From the NCBI RefSeq assembly GCF_003013475.1, contig NZ_PXZO01000001.1, positions 372,001 through 436,000 on the forward strand: a stretch of 64,000 bases of DNA, given 5' to 3'. The first letter of the stretch is position 1, and the number at the start of each line of letters is the position of its first letter. A program made the position numbers and the translations under genes. This document shows, piece by piece, positions 34,791-43,396 of the stretch. This stretch comes from Brevibacillus porteri (GTDB taxonomy: Bacteria > Bacillota > Bacilli > Brevibacillales > Brevibacillaceae). The notes under the pieces were generated by a model, which had not been told where the DNA came from, did no database searches, and was given only the letters and a program-made list of their open reading frames with translations.

Positions 34791-34830
34791 AAGTCTCCCC
34801 TGTTAAAAATGGAAGCAAAGGGGGAGGCTT
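34791..34830 (+). promoter_or_regulatory. Hairpin that covers the LCP gene's Shine-Dalgarno
   Basis: AAGTCTCCCC (34791-34800) pairs with GGGGAGGCTT (34821-34830), 20-nt loop. The 3' arm contains most of the GGGGGAGG site (34820-34827) used by the following gene; either a thiolase terminator or a translation-limiting structure. Confidence 0.55.
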
Positions 34831-34834
34831 TGTC

Positions 34835-35824
34835 ATGTTTATATGGTCATTTTTCAAGCGACATGGAAAACAGATTGCGTTTCATACCTTATCCTGTTTG
34901 GCGATCGGGGCGTTGCTGCTGGTTGCCTACAGTGCCTATCAATATAAGCAAATGACAAATCAGTGGTATGCTCCGATTGATGGAGCCAAAGGGAGCGCAA
35001 AACAGGCAGCTGTTTCCCTTCCACCACGTGATCTTTTGACAGGAACAGAACCGTTGAAGCCTTTCGTCGCCCTGCTTCTTGGTGTGGATAGTCGAGACGG
35101 AGAAAGTGCACGTTCAGATACAATGATGCTTGCGGCGATTCATCCCGGGAAGCAATCCGTCTACCTTTTGGCGATTCCGCGTGACAGCTACATGGAGCTC
35201 CCGGGAAAAGGATACGACAAAGTGAACCATGCAATGGCATTTGGTGGTCCAAAAATGGTGAAAGAGTCGCTGGAAAAATATTTACAAATAAAAATTGATC
35301 GGTATATCTCCGTAGATTTCGATGGCTTCCGTCAAATTGTAGACGAGCTGGGAGGCGTCACTGTCGATGTGAAGAAACGAATGAAGTACAGCGATCCGAG
35401 CGACGACACGTACATCGACATTCAACCAGGGCTACAGACTTTATCAGGTGAGCAGGCATTGGATTACGCCCGTTATCGAAAAAGTGATTTAGGCAAGGAA
35501 GACAGTGATTACATGCGGATTGACCGACAGCAGGAGATTCTCAAAGCATTAGCTTCAAAAGGCACCTCGCTTCAAGTGTATACGAAGGCATTTTCACTCA
35601 TGGAAATACTGGGTCAGCATGTGAAAACGGACCTCACTGAGCAGGAAATCGCCTCTCTGTTATTGTCCTATGGCGATGGCACTCCGAATTCCATTCAAGC
35701 TGATACATTGGTTGGGCAGGATGAGCGCATTTGGCATAATGGAATCGTTGGCTGGTATCATCTCGTCCCTACATCTGAACGGGAAAGGGCACGACAGCAA
35801 ATTGTCAAGGAAGTTACACCGTAA
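34835..35824 (+). CDS. LytR-CpsA-Psr (LCP) family glycopolymer ligase
   Basis: 329 residues. Cytosolic start, one membrane helix (about 16-30, FHTLSCLAIGALLLVAYSAY), then the LCP catalytic domain with the conserved Asp/Arg set: LLGVDSRDGESARSDTMM, AIPRDSYMELPG, KVNHAMAFGG and DELGGVTVDV. LCP enzymes transfer undecaprenyl-pyrophosphate-linked wall polymers to peptidoglycan; here the likely cargo is the secondary polymer of this locus. ATG at 34835 with GGGGGAGG 7 nt upstream. Confidence 0.92.
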   Translation: MFIWSFFKRHGKQIAFHTLSCLAIGALLLVAYSAYQYKQMTNQWYAPIDGAKGSAKQAAVSLPPRDLLTGTEPLKPFVALLLGVDSRDGESARSDTMMLAAIHPGKQSVYLLAIPRDSYMELPGKGYDKVNHAMAFGGPKMVKESLEKYLQIKIDRYISVDFDGFRQIVDELGGVTVDVKKRMKYSDPSDDTYIDIQPGLQTLSGEQALDYARYRKSDLGKEDSDYMRIDRQQEILKALASKGTSLQVYTKAFSLMEILGQHVKTDLTEQEIASLLLSYGDGTPNSIQADTLVGQDERIWHNGIVGWYHLVPTSERERARQQIVKEVTP

Positions 35825-35844
35825 AACACGAAGAGCATAAGGGC

Positions 35845-35882
35845 AAAGGACACGGCTTTCATCATGGGCTTTGTCCTTTTTT
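35845..35882 (+). terminator. Terminator after the LCP gene
   Basis: AAAGGACA (35845-35852) pairs with TGTCCTTT (35872-35879), then TTT. Confidence 0.75.
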
Positions 35883-35927
35883 CGTCGAATAGTCTTGTCC
35901 CAAAAAAAGGAAAATATATGATTTTAG

Positions 35928-35957
35928 TTGGAAAATTGAATATGTTTCGAATACAAT
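35928..35957 (+). promoter_or_regulatory. Candidate lcfA promoter with weak FadR-like site
   Basis: TTGGAA (35928-35933), 18-nt spacer, TACAAT (35952-35957). A degenerate FadR-like sequence, TGAATG-N4-TCAT, lies downstream at 35977-35990; its spacing is one base off the operator at 37830. Confidence 0.45.
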
Positions 35958-36030
35958 AGTCATTAGGAAGAGATTATGAATGTAGATCATAGGGAGAGGC
36001 AAGGCCATTTAAGGGATGGAGGGAATGACC

Positions 36031-37731
36031 ATGTCAAATGCCAAGCCTTGGATTGCCAATTACCCGCCCGAAACTGCGCCGTCATTGGATTACCCCCGTG
36101 TTCCTTTGACGCATTTTCTGGAGCAGTCTGCAACTATGTATCCAGACAGTAACGCGATCTATTTCATGGGAAAAAGCATTACGTATCGAGAGCTTTTGCA
36201 GTTGTCATACCAATTTGCCAATGCATTGATCAAGCGCGGTGTAAAGAAAGGTGACCGCGTGGCGATTATGCTGCCAAATACTCCTCAAGCCGTCATCAGC
36301 TACTACGGGGCGCTTTTTGCAGGCGCGATCGTGGTCATGACCAACCCGCTGTATACCGAGCGAGAATTGATTCACCAAATGAACGATTCAGGCGCCGAGA
36401 CCATCATCACACTGGATTTGTTGTACAAACGTGTTACCCAAGTCCGTGCATCTACCTCACTTCAACGAATCATCATCACAAGCATTGGCGATTTCCTTCC
36501 CTTATTGAAAAAATGGCTATATCCGTTCGTGCAGAAGAAACAAGGACAAAATCCGCAGGTTACATACAGCGCAGATATTGAACCTTTTCTTTCCGTCTTA
36601 AAAGAAAGCGCTACCAAGCCTGTGGAAGTATCAGTCGATCCGACCCAGGATATCGCACTCCTCCAATATACAGGGGGGACAACAGGTGTTGCCAAAGGCG
36701 TCATGCTGACGCACGCCAATCTCATTGCGAATGCAGTCCAGTGCCAAGCGGTCCTTTACAAGCTGAAAATGGGAAAGGAACGGATTCTGTGTGTGCTCCC
36801 ACTGTTCCACGTGTATGGGATGACTACCGTGATGAACAAAGGCATTTGTATCGCAGCAGAAATTATTCTCGTTCCCAAATTCGACGTGAAACAAATATTT
36901 GAAATGATCGACAAGCGAAAGCCTACTCTTTTCCCAGGGGCACCAACCATGTATATCGGTTTAATCAACCACCCGGACTTGAAGAAGCATGATCTTTCTT
37001 CCATCGACGCATGTGTCAGTGGATCAGCTCCGTTGCCGATCGAAGTCAAGCTCAAATTTGAAGAGTTGACGGGCGGCAAGCTGGTCGAAGGTTATGGGAT
37101 GACGGAGGCTTCTCCCGTCACACATTCCAATCCCATTTGGGAAAAAGGCATTACCGGAAGCATCGGAATGCCGTGGCCAGATACGGATTGCCGAATTGTG
37201 GATACGGCAACGGGAGATGAGATGCCCCAAGGCGAGGTCGGGGAGTTGGCTGTTAAAGGGCCTCAAGTCATGCTCGGCTATTGGAATCGCCCAGAGGATA
37301 CCGCTGCCGTATTGAAGGATGGCTGGTTTTTGACGGGAGATATGGGCTATATGGACGAAAACGGCTATTTTTATATCGTCGATCGTAAAAAAGACATGAT
37401 TATAGCTGGTGGCTTCAATATTTATCCGCGCGAAGTAGAAGAAGTGCTGTTTGAGCATCCCGCCATCCAGGAAGCAGCAGTCATAGGTGTCCCAGATCCG
37501 TACCGGGGCGAAACAGTCAAAGCATTCGTCGTTTTCAAGGATGGACAGCTCGCGAATGAAGCGGATCTGGAAGCGCATTGCAGACAGAGACTCGCCGCCT
37601 ATAAGATTCCGAGACAATACGAGATTCGTACAGATTTGCCCAAAACCATGGTCGGAAAAGTATTGCGACGCCAATTACAAGAAGAAGACAAGAAGAAAAG
37701 AGAAGCCCAGGAAGAAATCAAAACGAGCTAG
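36031..37731 (+). CDS. lcfA: Long-chain fatty acid--CoA ligase
   Basis: 566 residues. AMP-binding domain with YTGGTTGVAKGVMLTH (P-loop), GYGMTEASP, the hinge aspartate region WFLTGDMGYMDENGY and the VDRKKDMIIAGG motif followed by the C-terminal domain with the catalytic lysine in PKTMVGKVLRR. Activates fatty acids to acyl-CoA for beta-oxidation. ATG at 36031 is 7 nt after GGAGGG (36018-36023); two in-frame ATGs just upstream lie in the ribosome binding site region. B. subtilis has lcfA-fadR-fadB-etfB-etfA in the same order. Confidence 0.95.
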   Translation: MSNAKPWIANYPPETAPSLDYPRVPLTHFLEQSATMYPDSNAIYFMGKSITYRELLQLSYQFANALIKRGVKKGDRVAIMLPNTPQAVISYYGALFAGAIVVMTNPLYTERELIHQMNDSGAETIITLDLLYKRVTQVRASTSLQRIIITSIGDFLPLLKKWLYPFVQKKQGQNPQVTYSADIEPFLSVLKESATKPVEVSVDPTQDIALLQYTGGTTGVAKGVMLTHANLIANAVQCQAVLYKLKMGKERILCVLPLFHVYGMTTVMNKGICIAAEIILVPKFDVKQIFEMIDKRKPTLFPGAPTMYIGLINHPDLKKHDLSSIDACVSGSAPLPIEVKLKFEELTGGKLVEGYGMTEASPVTHSNPIWEKGITGSIGMPWPDTDCRIVDTATGDEMPQGEVGELAVKGPQVMLGYWNRPEDTAAVLKDGWFLTGDMGYMDENGYFYIVDRKKDMIIAGGFNIYPREVEEVLFEHPAIQEAAVIGVPDPYRGETVKAFVVFKDGQLANEADLEAHCRQRLAAYKIPRQYEIRTDLPKTMVGKVLRRQLQEEDKKKREAQEEIKTS

Positions 37732-37795
37732 TAGCTGATGTTTTGAGGCTTGCGATCCCAGGCGGAAAGCGGCCTTTTTTGCTGACCTCTTGCGA

Positions 37796-37847
37796 TTGAC
37801 AGAGGAGTGGCCCTGTATTACACTAATTATGAATGAGTGATCATTCA
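37796..37847 (+). promoter_or_regulatory. fadR promoter with FadR operator
   Basis: TTGACA (37796-37801), 17 nt, TACACT (37819-37824). The 18-bp palindrome TGAATGAGTGATCATTCA (37830-37847) lies over the start site and agrees with the B. subtilis FadR operator (TGAATGA-N4-TCATTCA), so fadR represses itself when acyl-CoA is low. Confidence 0.88.
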
Positions 37848-37882
37848 TTTCGTCATCAATGTTAGTAAACATGGAGGTAGTT

Positions 37883-38473
37883 ATGGCAAAGAAAACGGGG
37901 GAAAAGTATCAAGCCATTATTGATGCTGCTGTTCGAGTAATCGCCAGACAGGGCTATTACAGTGCCCAGGTATCGAAAATTGCGAAAGAGGCGAAGGTAG
38001 CAGACGGCACCATATACCTCTATTTTGAAAACAAGGATGATATTTTGATTTCACTGTTTAACGAAAAGATGGGCCTGTTTGTGGAGACAAACCGCAAACG
38101 CATTTCGGAAGCGACGACCATTGAGCAAAAGCTGTATGTACTCATTCATGCACACTTGAGCCAGCTATCCAAGGACCATGATCTGGCAAAAGTGACTCAA
38201 ATCGAGCTGCGCCAATCCAGTCCGATCATTAGTGAAGGAATCGGCAACGTGATGAAGCAGTATTTTAATCTCATTGACGAAGTGATCGTAGCGGGTATGG
38301 AACAGGGTGTATTCCGATCCGATCTCGAGGTGCGGATTACGCGCAAAATGATTTTTGGAACGCTGGACGAAGTGACGACATCTTGGGTGATGAAACAGTG
38401 CAAGTACGACCTTGTCTCTTATGTTGATTCCATTCATAACCTCTTCCTGCTTGGTATGAAGGGAAAAGAATGA
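37883..38473 (+). CDS. fadR: Fatty acid degradation repressor FadR (TetR family)
   Basis: 196 residues. TetR N-terminal helix-turn-helix (about 12-55, VSKIAKEAKVADGTIYLYFENKDDIL), C-terminal ligand domain. B. subtilis FadR (YsiA) represses lcfA, fadB, etf and other genes and is released by long-chain acyl-CoA. ATG at 37883 has GGAGG upstream; an in-frame ATG at 37859 lies before that site. Gene order and a perfect operator in its promoter support the name. Confidence 0.93.
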   Translation: MAKKTGEKYQAIIDAAVRVIARQGYYSAQVSKIAKEAKVADGTIYLYFENKDDILISLFNEKMGLFVETNRKRISEATTIEQKLYVLIHAHLSQLSKDHDLAKVTQIELRQSSPIISEGIGNVMKQYFNLIDEVIVAGMEQGVFRSDLEVRITRKMIFGTLDEVTTSWVMKQCKYDLVSYVDSIHNLFLLGMKGKE

Positions 38474-38503
38474 AAAGAAAAGCTTTTTTTGCATGAAAAC
38501 GTT

Positions 38504-38539
38504 TGTTACAATGGAAACAGTAAGACTGAGCGATCGCTC
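38504..38539 (+). promoter_or_regulatory. fadB promoter with palindrome
   Basis: Extended -10 TG-T-TACAAT (38504-38512), no good -35. A perfect 12-bp palindrome GAGCGATCGCTC (38528-38539) is just downstream; its centre resembles the centre of the fadR operator (GAGTGATCATTC), so it may be a second FadR site. Confidence 0.55.
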
Positions 38540-38591
38540 GGAATGAAATAGTAGCTGTTTTTATATATGGGGAGAGTTTGGGGGGAGAGGA

Positions 38592-39365
38592 ATGGCGTCG
38601 CATTGGAATGTAGAAATCGTTGATCGCGTTGCTACGGTAACGATTAGCAACCCGCCTGCTAACGCACTCAGTCAAGCAGTGCTCGGTCAATTGAGTGAAC
38701 TTTTGGACCAGTGGGAAAATAACGATGAGATCAAAGCAATCGTTTTGACTGGCGAAGGTCGGTTTTTCATTGCAGGAGCGGACATCAAAGAATTTACCCA
38801 ACTGAATCGGGATAATGCGGAAGAACTGGCGAAGAAGGGTCAAGCATTGTTCAATCGCTTGGAAACGTTCCCGAAGCCAATCATTGCAGCAATTAACGGT
38901 GCTTGCCTTGGCGGAGGATTGGAGCTTGCTTTGGCATGCCATATCCGCTTCGCAGCACCTGAAGCCAAGCTTGGGCTGCCTGAGTTGAATCTCGGACTCA
39001 TTCCTGGCTACGGTGGTACGCAACGTCTACCGCGTCTGGTTGGCCGTGGCAAAGCGACACAAATGATTCTTACATCAGAGATGATCGGTGGCGAGGAAGC
39101 TTTGCGCATCGGTCTTGTGGAAGCGGTTTATCCCGTAGAGCAGTTGCTTGCAGAAGCACAAAAGCTGGCAGCTGTTTTCGCAAGTAAGAGTGCGATTACC
39201 CTGAAGTTTGCGCTAGCGTCCATCCATAACACAACGGAGCTTTCGTTATCACAAGGCTTGGAGCAGGAAGCAAAGCTATTTGGCGATGCATTCGCGACGG
39301 AGGACGTAAAAGAAGGCGTGACTGCTTTTCTGGAAAAGCGCAAGCCGCAATTCGCAGATCGGTAG
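38592..39365 (+). CDS. fadB: Enoyl-CoA hydratase
   Basis: 257 residues, crotonase fold. Oxyanion-hole segment GADIKEF (about 57-63) and GACLGGGLELALACH (about 101-115, first catalytic Glu), then LGLPELNLGLIPGYGGTQRL (second Glu in PEL). Hydrates trans-2-enoyl-CoA in beta-oxidation. ATG with GGGGGAGAGG upstream. Followed by etfB-etfA, as in B. subtilis. Confidence 0.93.
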   Translation: MASHWNVEIVDRVATVTISNPPANALSQAVLGQLSELLDQWENNDEIKAIVLTGEGRFFIAGADIKEFTQLNRDNAEELAKKGQALFNRLETFPKPIIAAINGACLGGGLELALACHIRFAAPEAKLGLPELNLGLIPGYGGTQRLPRLVGRGKATQMILTSEMIGGEEALRIGLVEAVYPVEQLLAEAQKLAAVFASKSAITLKFALASIHNTTELSLSQGLEQEAKLFGDAFATEDVKEGVTAFLEKRKPQFADR

Positions 39366-39417
39366 TTAAGCATATAGCTTCACAAGTATGAGGTACCACT
39401 AAGGAGGAGGCATCCTG

Positions 39418-40185
39418 ATGAATATCGTGGTTGTGTTGAAACAGACGTTTGACACAGAAGAAAAAATCGTCATCCAAAACGGACAAATTTCCGAAGATGG
39501 CGTTGAATTCATCATTAATCCCTACGATGAGTACGCTGTAGAAGAGGCAATCAAGCTCAAGGAAGATCATGGCGGGGAAGTAACCGTAATCAGCGTCGGC
39601 CCAGACCGTGCTGAAAGTGCACTGCGCACGGCTTTGGCAATGGGCGCAGATAAGGCTGTTTTGGTGGATGACGAGTCTCTGTTCGGAGACGAATTCACGA
39701 TCGCCAAAGTACTGGCTGCCGTAGCGAAAAAGGTTGGCTACGATATCATCATTGGTGGACAAATGGCTGTAGACTCCGGGGCTGGCCAAGGCGGTCCTCG
39801 TCTGGCAGAAGAACTGGGGATTAACCATGTATCGACTGCTGTGAAGCTAGAGGTGGACGGGACGAACGTACGCGTAGAGCGCGATGTAGAAGGTGACTTG
39901 GAAGTCGTGGAGACGAGCCTTCCTGTTTTGATTACGGCTCAGCAAGGACTCAATGAGCCGCGCTATCCTTCTCTCCCAGGTATCATGAAAGCGAAGAAAA
40001 AACCATTGGATAGACTCGGCGCAGACGATTTGGGCATTACTGCGGATGAGGTAAAAGCAAAGACAGAAATCGTCGATCAGACATTGCCTCCGAAAAAACA
40101 GGCTGGTCGCATTCTCTCTGGCGAATTGGCAGCTCAAACGTCGGAATTGGTGCAACTGTTGCGCAATGAAGCGAAAGTGATCTAA
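39418..40185 (+). CDS. etfB: Electron transfer flavoprotein beta subunit
   Basis: 255 residues. The family start (NIVVVLKQTFDTEEKI) and the AMP-binding region (DYIIGGQMAVDSGAGQGGPRLAEELG-like segment near 120-140) mark it as EtfB. With EtfA it takes electrons from acyl-CoA dehydrogenases and passes them to the quinone pool. ATG after AAGGAGGAGG. The acyl-CoA dehydrogenase partner is not in the window. Confidence 0.96.
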   Translation: MNIVVVLKQTFDTEEKIVIQNGQISEDGVEFIINPYDEYAVEEAIKLKEDHGGEVTVISVGPDRAESALRTALAMGADKAVLVDDESLFGDEFTIAKVLAAVAKKVGYDIIIGGQMAVDSGAGQGGPRLAEELGINHVSTAVKLEVDGTNVRVERDVEGDLEVVETSLPVLITAQQGLNEPRYPSLPGIMKAKKKPLDRLGADDLGITADEVKAKTEIVDQTLPPKKQAGRILSGELAAQTSELVQLLRNEAKVI

Positions 40186-40205
40186 GCGAGAGGGAGAGGA
40201 TATCC

Positions 40206-41165
40206 ATGAAAAAAGTACTTGTATTGGCAGAAGTACGTGACGGACAACTTCGCAACGTGTCGCTGGAAGCATTGACTGCAGCACAAGCATTGGCTGAGGG
40301 CGGCGAAATTGTAGCAGGTGTATTCGGAGCAAATGCAGCAACGCATGCTGTGACATTGGGTCAGCATGGTGCGAGCACGGTGTATACGGCTGATCATACA
40401 GCGTTGGCACAGTACACGCCAGATGCGTATGTGCAGGCACTCACGCAGTTGATTGAGCTAGCTTCTCCAGATGCAGTTGTTTTGGGTCACACCGCGATCG
40501 GTCGTGACATCGCACCTCGCGTAGCAGCGCGACTCGGTTACGGTCTGGTTTCGGACGTAACAAGTGTAGAAGCGGGCCCTGTCTTCGTTCGCCCGATCTA
40601 TGCAGGAAAAGCGACACAAACGCGCAAATTCGTTGATGGAACAACATTTATTACGATTCGTCCAAACAACATTGCTATCGGCGCTGCTGACCCTTCGAAA
40701 ACGGCAGTGGTGGTACCAGTTGAATTGGAAATTAAAGATTTGCGCACGATTGTAAAAGAAGTTGTAAGAAAAACAAGCGGCAAAGTAGACCTTTCCGAAG
40801 CAAAAGTCGTGATTTCCGGTGGACGCGGAGTGAAGAGTGCAGAAGGCTTCCAGCCATTGAACGATCTGGCAGAAGTACTCGGTGCGGCTGTTGGTGCATC
40901 TCGTGGCGCTTGCGACGCAGACTATTGCGATTACTCCATGCAGATCGGACAGACAGGTAAGGTTGTTACACCTGATCTGTATATCGCCTGCGGGATTTCG
41001 GGAGCGATTCAGCACTTGGCTGGTATGTCCAGCTCGAAAATCATTGTTGCCATCAACAAAGATCCGGAAGCGCCAATTTTCCAAGTGGCTGATTACGGTA
41101 TCATAGGTGACTTGTTTGAAGTGCTGCCATTGCTGACGGCTGAGTTTAAAAAAGTGTTGGTGTAA
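40206..41165 (+). CDS. etfA: Electron transfer flavoprotein alpha subunit
   Basis: 319 residues. C-terminal FAD-binding domain with SGGRGVKSAEGFQPLNDLA and GQTGKVVTPDLYIACGISG. Pairs with EtfB encoded 20 nt upstream. ATG with GAGAGGGAGAGG. Closed by the terminator at 41181. Confidence 0.97.
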   Translation: MKKVLVLAEVRDGQLRNVSLEALTAAQALAEGGEIVAGVFGANAATHAVTLGQHGASTVYTADHTALAQYTPDAYVQALTQLIELASPDAVVLGHTAIGRDIAPRVAARLGYGLVSDVTSVEAGPVFVRPIYAGKATQTRKFVDGTTFITIRPNNIAIGAADPSKTAVVVPVELEIKDLRTIVKEVVRKTSGKVDLSEAKVVISGGRGVKSAEGFQPLNDLAEVLGAAVGASRGACDADYCDYSMQIGQTGKVVTPDLYIACGISGAIQHLAGMSSSKIIVAINKDPEAPIFQVADYGIIGDLFEVLPLLTAEFKKVLV

Positions 41166-41180
41166 CAGAAAGACAGTAAC

Positions 41181-41209
41181 AAGGCGCTCCTTTTGGGGCG
41201 CTTTTTTTG
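41181..41209 (+). terminator. Terminator after etfA
   Basis: GC-rich hairpin (AAGGCGCTCC / GGGGCGCTT) followed by TTTTTTT. Confidence 0.85.
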
Positions 41210-41240
41210 TCCGCAAGGCTTACTTTATGCTTTCCTTGCT

Positions 41241-41249
41241 TGGTATAAT
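41241..41249 (+). promoter_or_regulatory. Extended -10 of the coiled-coil protein gene
   Basis: TGG-TATAAT (41241-41249), no clear -35. Confidence 0.5.
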
Positions 41250-41273
41250 AGGCAGTAAGGAGAGGTGATCGGG

Positions 41274-41561
41274 ATGAGCGAACAGCTTTTGCAACAACTG
41301 ATACACATGGTGGCGGAGAATAACCGATTGGTTAAAGAAACGCAGGAGGAGCTACGCGAGTTTAAGAAAGAAATGTATGATTTTCGGAATGAGATGTATG
41401 CGTTTCGCGATGAAATGTACGAATTCCGTGATGATGCTACGCGCCGATTAGACAGACTGGAACGCCAAAACAAACACACCGATGCAGACCTCAATCTGTT
41501 GCATCGGAAAGTCAGTGATCACGAACGGGAGATTAATCGGCTAAAACAAGTCGGGCAATAA
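41274..41561 (+). CDS. Small coiled-coil protein with EMYxFR repeats
   Basis: 95 residues, no cysteine. The middle holds three near-repeats of seven residues (KEMYDFR, NEMYAFR, DEMYEFR) within a long, highly charged predicted coiled coil; the C-terminus (RRLDRLERQNKHTDAD) continues it. ATG with AAGGAG 11 nt upstream. Own promoter (extended -10). Function unknown. It sits between etfA and trxA, a place that is empty in B. subtilis. Confidence 0.72.
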   Translation: MSEQLLQQLIHMVAENNRLVKETQEELREFKKEMYDFRNEMYAFRDEMYEFRDDATRRLDRLERQNKHTDADLNLLHRKVSDHEREINRLKQVGQ

Positions 41562-41642
41562 GGTGCAGACAGACTGGACAAACTAAAACGAGAAGTGCAG
41601 GGCAAAGTGTGGAGCGGCGTAGTCAATTTGGTGTTTGAATGA

Positions 41643-41648
41643 TATACT
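41643..41648 (+). promoter_or_regulatory. trxA promoter -10
   Basis: TATACT (41643-41648) with TGA just upstream (extended -10); TAGTCA at 41620-41625 is a weak -35 with a 17-nt spacer. Confidence 0.55.
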
Positions 41649-41702
41649 GATAACCGTTAGGAACCTTTATTTAGCAATTGAAATTCAAGGAGGTAACTTC
41701 TC

Positions 41703-42020
41703 ATGGCAATTGTAAATGCTACTGACCAAAACTTTTCCCAGGAAGTAGAGCAAGGCGGTACAGTCCTGGTTGACTTCTGGGCTCCATGGTGCGGCCCTTG
41801 CAAAATGATCGCTCCTGTACTGGAGCAAATCGACGGTGAAGTGGGCTCCCAGCTCAAAATCGTCAAAGTAAACGTGGATGACAACCCAGATTCTGCTGGT
41901 CGTTTTGGCGTAATGTCCATCCCAACCTTGATCGTATTCAAAGACGGTCAACCAGTTGACAAAGTGATCGGCTTCCAACCAAAAGAAGCGCTCATGGCAA
42001 CTGTAGGCAAACATCTGTAA
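41703..42020 (+). CDS. trxA: Thioredoxin
   Basis: 105 residues with the WCGPCK active site (Cys29/Cys32 region) and the cis-proline segment SIPTLIVFKDG. Main cytosolic disulfide reductant for ribonucleotide reductase and others. ATG with AAGGAGG upstream. Position after etfA agrees with B. subtilis; terminator at 42040. Confidence 0.97.
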   Translation: MAIVNATDQNFSQEVEQGGTVLVDFWAPWCGPCKMIAPVLEQIDGEVGSQLKIVKVNVDDNPDSAGRFGVMSIPTLIVFKDGQPVDKVIGFQPKEALMATVGKHL

Positions 42021-42039
42021 TCGCAAAGCAACGAGTGAA

Positions 42040-42066
42040 GCGGCATAGCAATATGCCGCTTTTTTA
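42040..42066 (+). terminator. Terminator after trxA
   Basis: Perfect 8-bp stem GCGGCATA / TATGCCGC with GCAA tetraloop, T-run after. Confidence 0.9.
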
Positions 42067-42131
42067 TGTTTGGATACGGAATTCTGAACGATCGTTTGTC
42101 AAAAAAATTAAGTTTACTTGAGCGAAAATAA

Positions 42132-42160
42132 TTGCGTTTTTAGAATACTTTGATTAAACT
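42132..42160 (+). promoter_or_regulatory. Weak candidate promoter of the liv operon
   Basis: TTGCGT (42132-42137), 17 nt, TAAACT (42155-42160); AT-rich region before livK, match only moderate. Confidence 0.3.
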
Positions 42161-42202
42161 TCATATATTCAATTTATTTCGATAATAGAGGGGGCTTTTC
42201 TA

Positions 42203-43390
42203 ATGAAGGGATTTCATTTGATGCGCTCGCTGGCGGCGATCTCGCTAGGGGCGGTATTGATGGTCGGATGTTCGAGCGGAGGAAATACAAGTGCTCCTGC
42301 AGCAGGAGAAGGTGGCTCCGGGCAAGCCGCTAGCACTGACGGACAAGAGATTCAGGCAAAAATCGGTGTGGTAGGTTTCCTCTCTGGTTCTGGGGCAGCT
42401 TATGGAGAAGCGCAAAAAGCAGGATTGGAGCTGGCGTTGGGCGAGCTGAATGAAGCGAACAAAGGCAAGCTCAAGATCGAACTGAAGTTTGAAGACTCCG
42501 CCGGAGAAAAAGAAGGCGCGATTAATGCGGTAAATAAACTGATTAATCAGGATAATGTCGTGGCGATCATCGGACCGACACTTTCCGGTGAAATGTTTGC
42601 TGCAGGACCAGTTGCAAACGAGGCCGAAACTCCGATTTTTGGTATCTCCAACACATCAGAAGGAATCAATGATATCGGGGAGTATGTGTTCCGAAATTCT
42701 TTGCCTGAATCCATTGCGATCCCGACAGCTATGAAAGCAGCTGTGGAGAAAAATGGCTTGAAAAAAGTAGCACTTATCCACGCTTCTAACGATGACTTCT
42801 CCGTGAATGGTTACAAAGTCATGAAAGCAACCGCTGAAAAGCTGGGCTTGGAGATTACCAGTGAAGCGACTTTCGCAAATGGTGATGTGGACTTCTCGGC
42901 ACAATTGACCAAGCTGAAACAAACAAACCCAGACGCTTTGCTTGTGTCCGCTTTGTACAAAGAAGGCTCTATGGTTGTGAAAAAGGCACGTGAGTTGGGC
43001 TTTACAGGGACAATTCTTGGTGGGAATGGTTTCAATAATCCGAAAGTTTTTGAAATTGCAGGTCCAGCTGCTGAGGGCTTGATCGTTGCGACTCCATTCA
43101 GCCCTGAAAAGAAAGATGATAAAGTACAAGCCTTCGTAAAAGCATTCGAAGCCAAATACAACAAAAAGCCTGACCAGTTCGCAGCCCAAGCATACGACTC
43201 GCTGTACATCATGTCGCAGTCACTGCTTGCCGCAGGAAAAGCAGATCGCGAAGAGTTGCGCGGACAATTGGCTCAGCTGAAAGATTTCACAGGTGTATCC
43301 GGCAAACTGTCTTTTGACGAGAAACGTAATCCGATTGGCGATGCAGTTGTCGTTGTCGCAAAAGAAGGCAAATTCGTCCCGTTTGAATAG
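42203..43390 (+). CDS. livK: Branched-chain amino acid ABC transporter substrate-binding lipoprotein
   Basis: 395 residues. Signal peptide with lipobox LMVGC (Cys23), then a low-complexity Gly/Ser/Ala linker and a type I periplasmic-binding fold (IGVVGFLSGSGAAYGE, DNVVAIIGPTLSGE). Binds leucine, isoleucine, valine or a related amino acid outside the membrane for LivHMGF. A terminator-like hairpin and a second hairpin separate it from livH, which would raise its expression over the permease. Confidence 0.9.
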   Translation: MKGFHLMRSLAAISLGAVLMVGCSSGGNTSAPAAGEGGSGQAASTDGQEIQAKIGVVGFLSGSGAAYGEAQKAGLELALGELNEANKGKLKIELKFEDSAGEKEGAINAVNKLINQDNVVAIIGPTLSGEMFAAGPVANEAETPIFGISNTSEGINDIGEYVFRNSLPESIAIPTAMKAAVEKNGLKKVALIHASNDDFSVNGYKVMKATAEKLGLEITSEATFANGDVDFSAQLTKLKQTNPDALLVSALYKEGSMVVKKARELGFTGTILGGNGFNNPKVFEIAGPAAEGLIVATPFSPEKKDDKVQAFVKAFEAKYNKKPDQFAAQAYDSLYIMSQSLLAAGKADREELRGQLAQLKDFTGVSGKLSFDEKRNPIGDAVVVVAKEGKFVPFE

Positions 43391-43396
43391 GATTGT

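Noticed and set aside
41319-41440. Direct repeats of a CRISPR array
   Set aside because: They are the in-frame heptad repeats of a coiled-coil protein, spaced 21 nt with no spacers.
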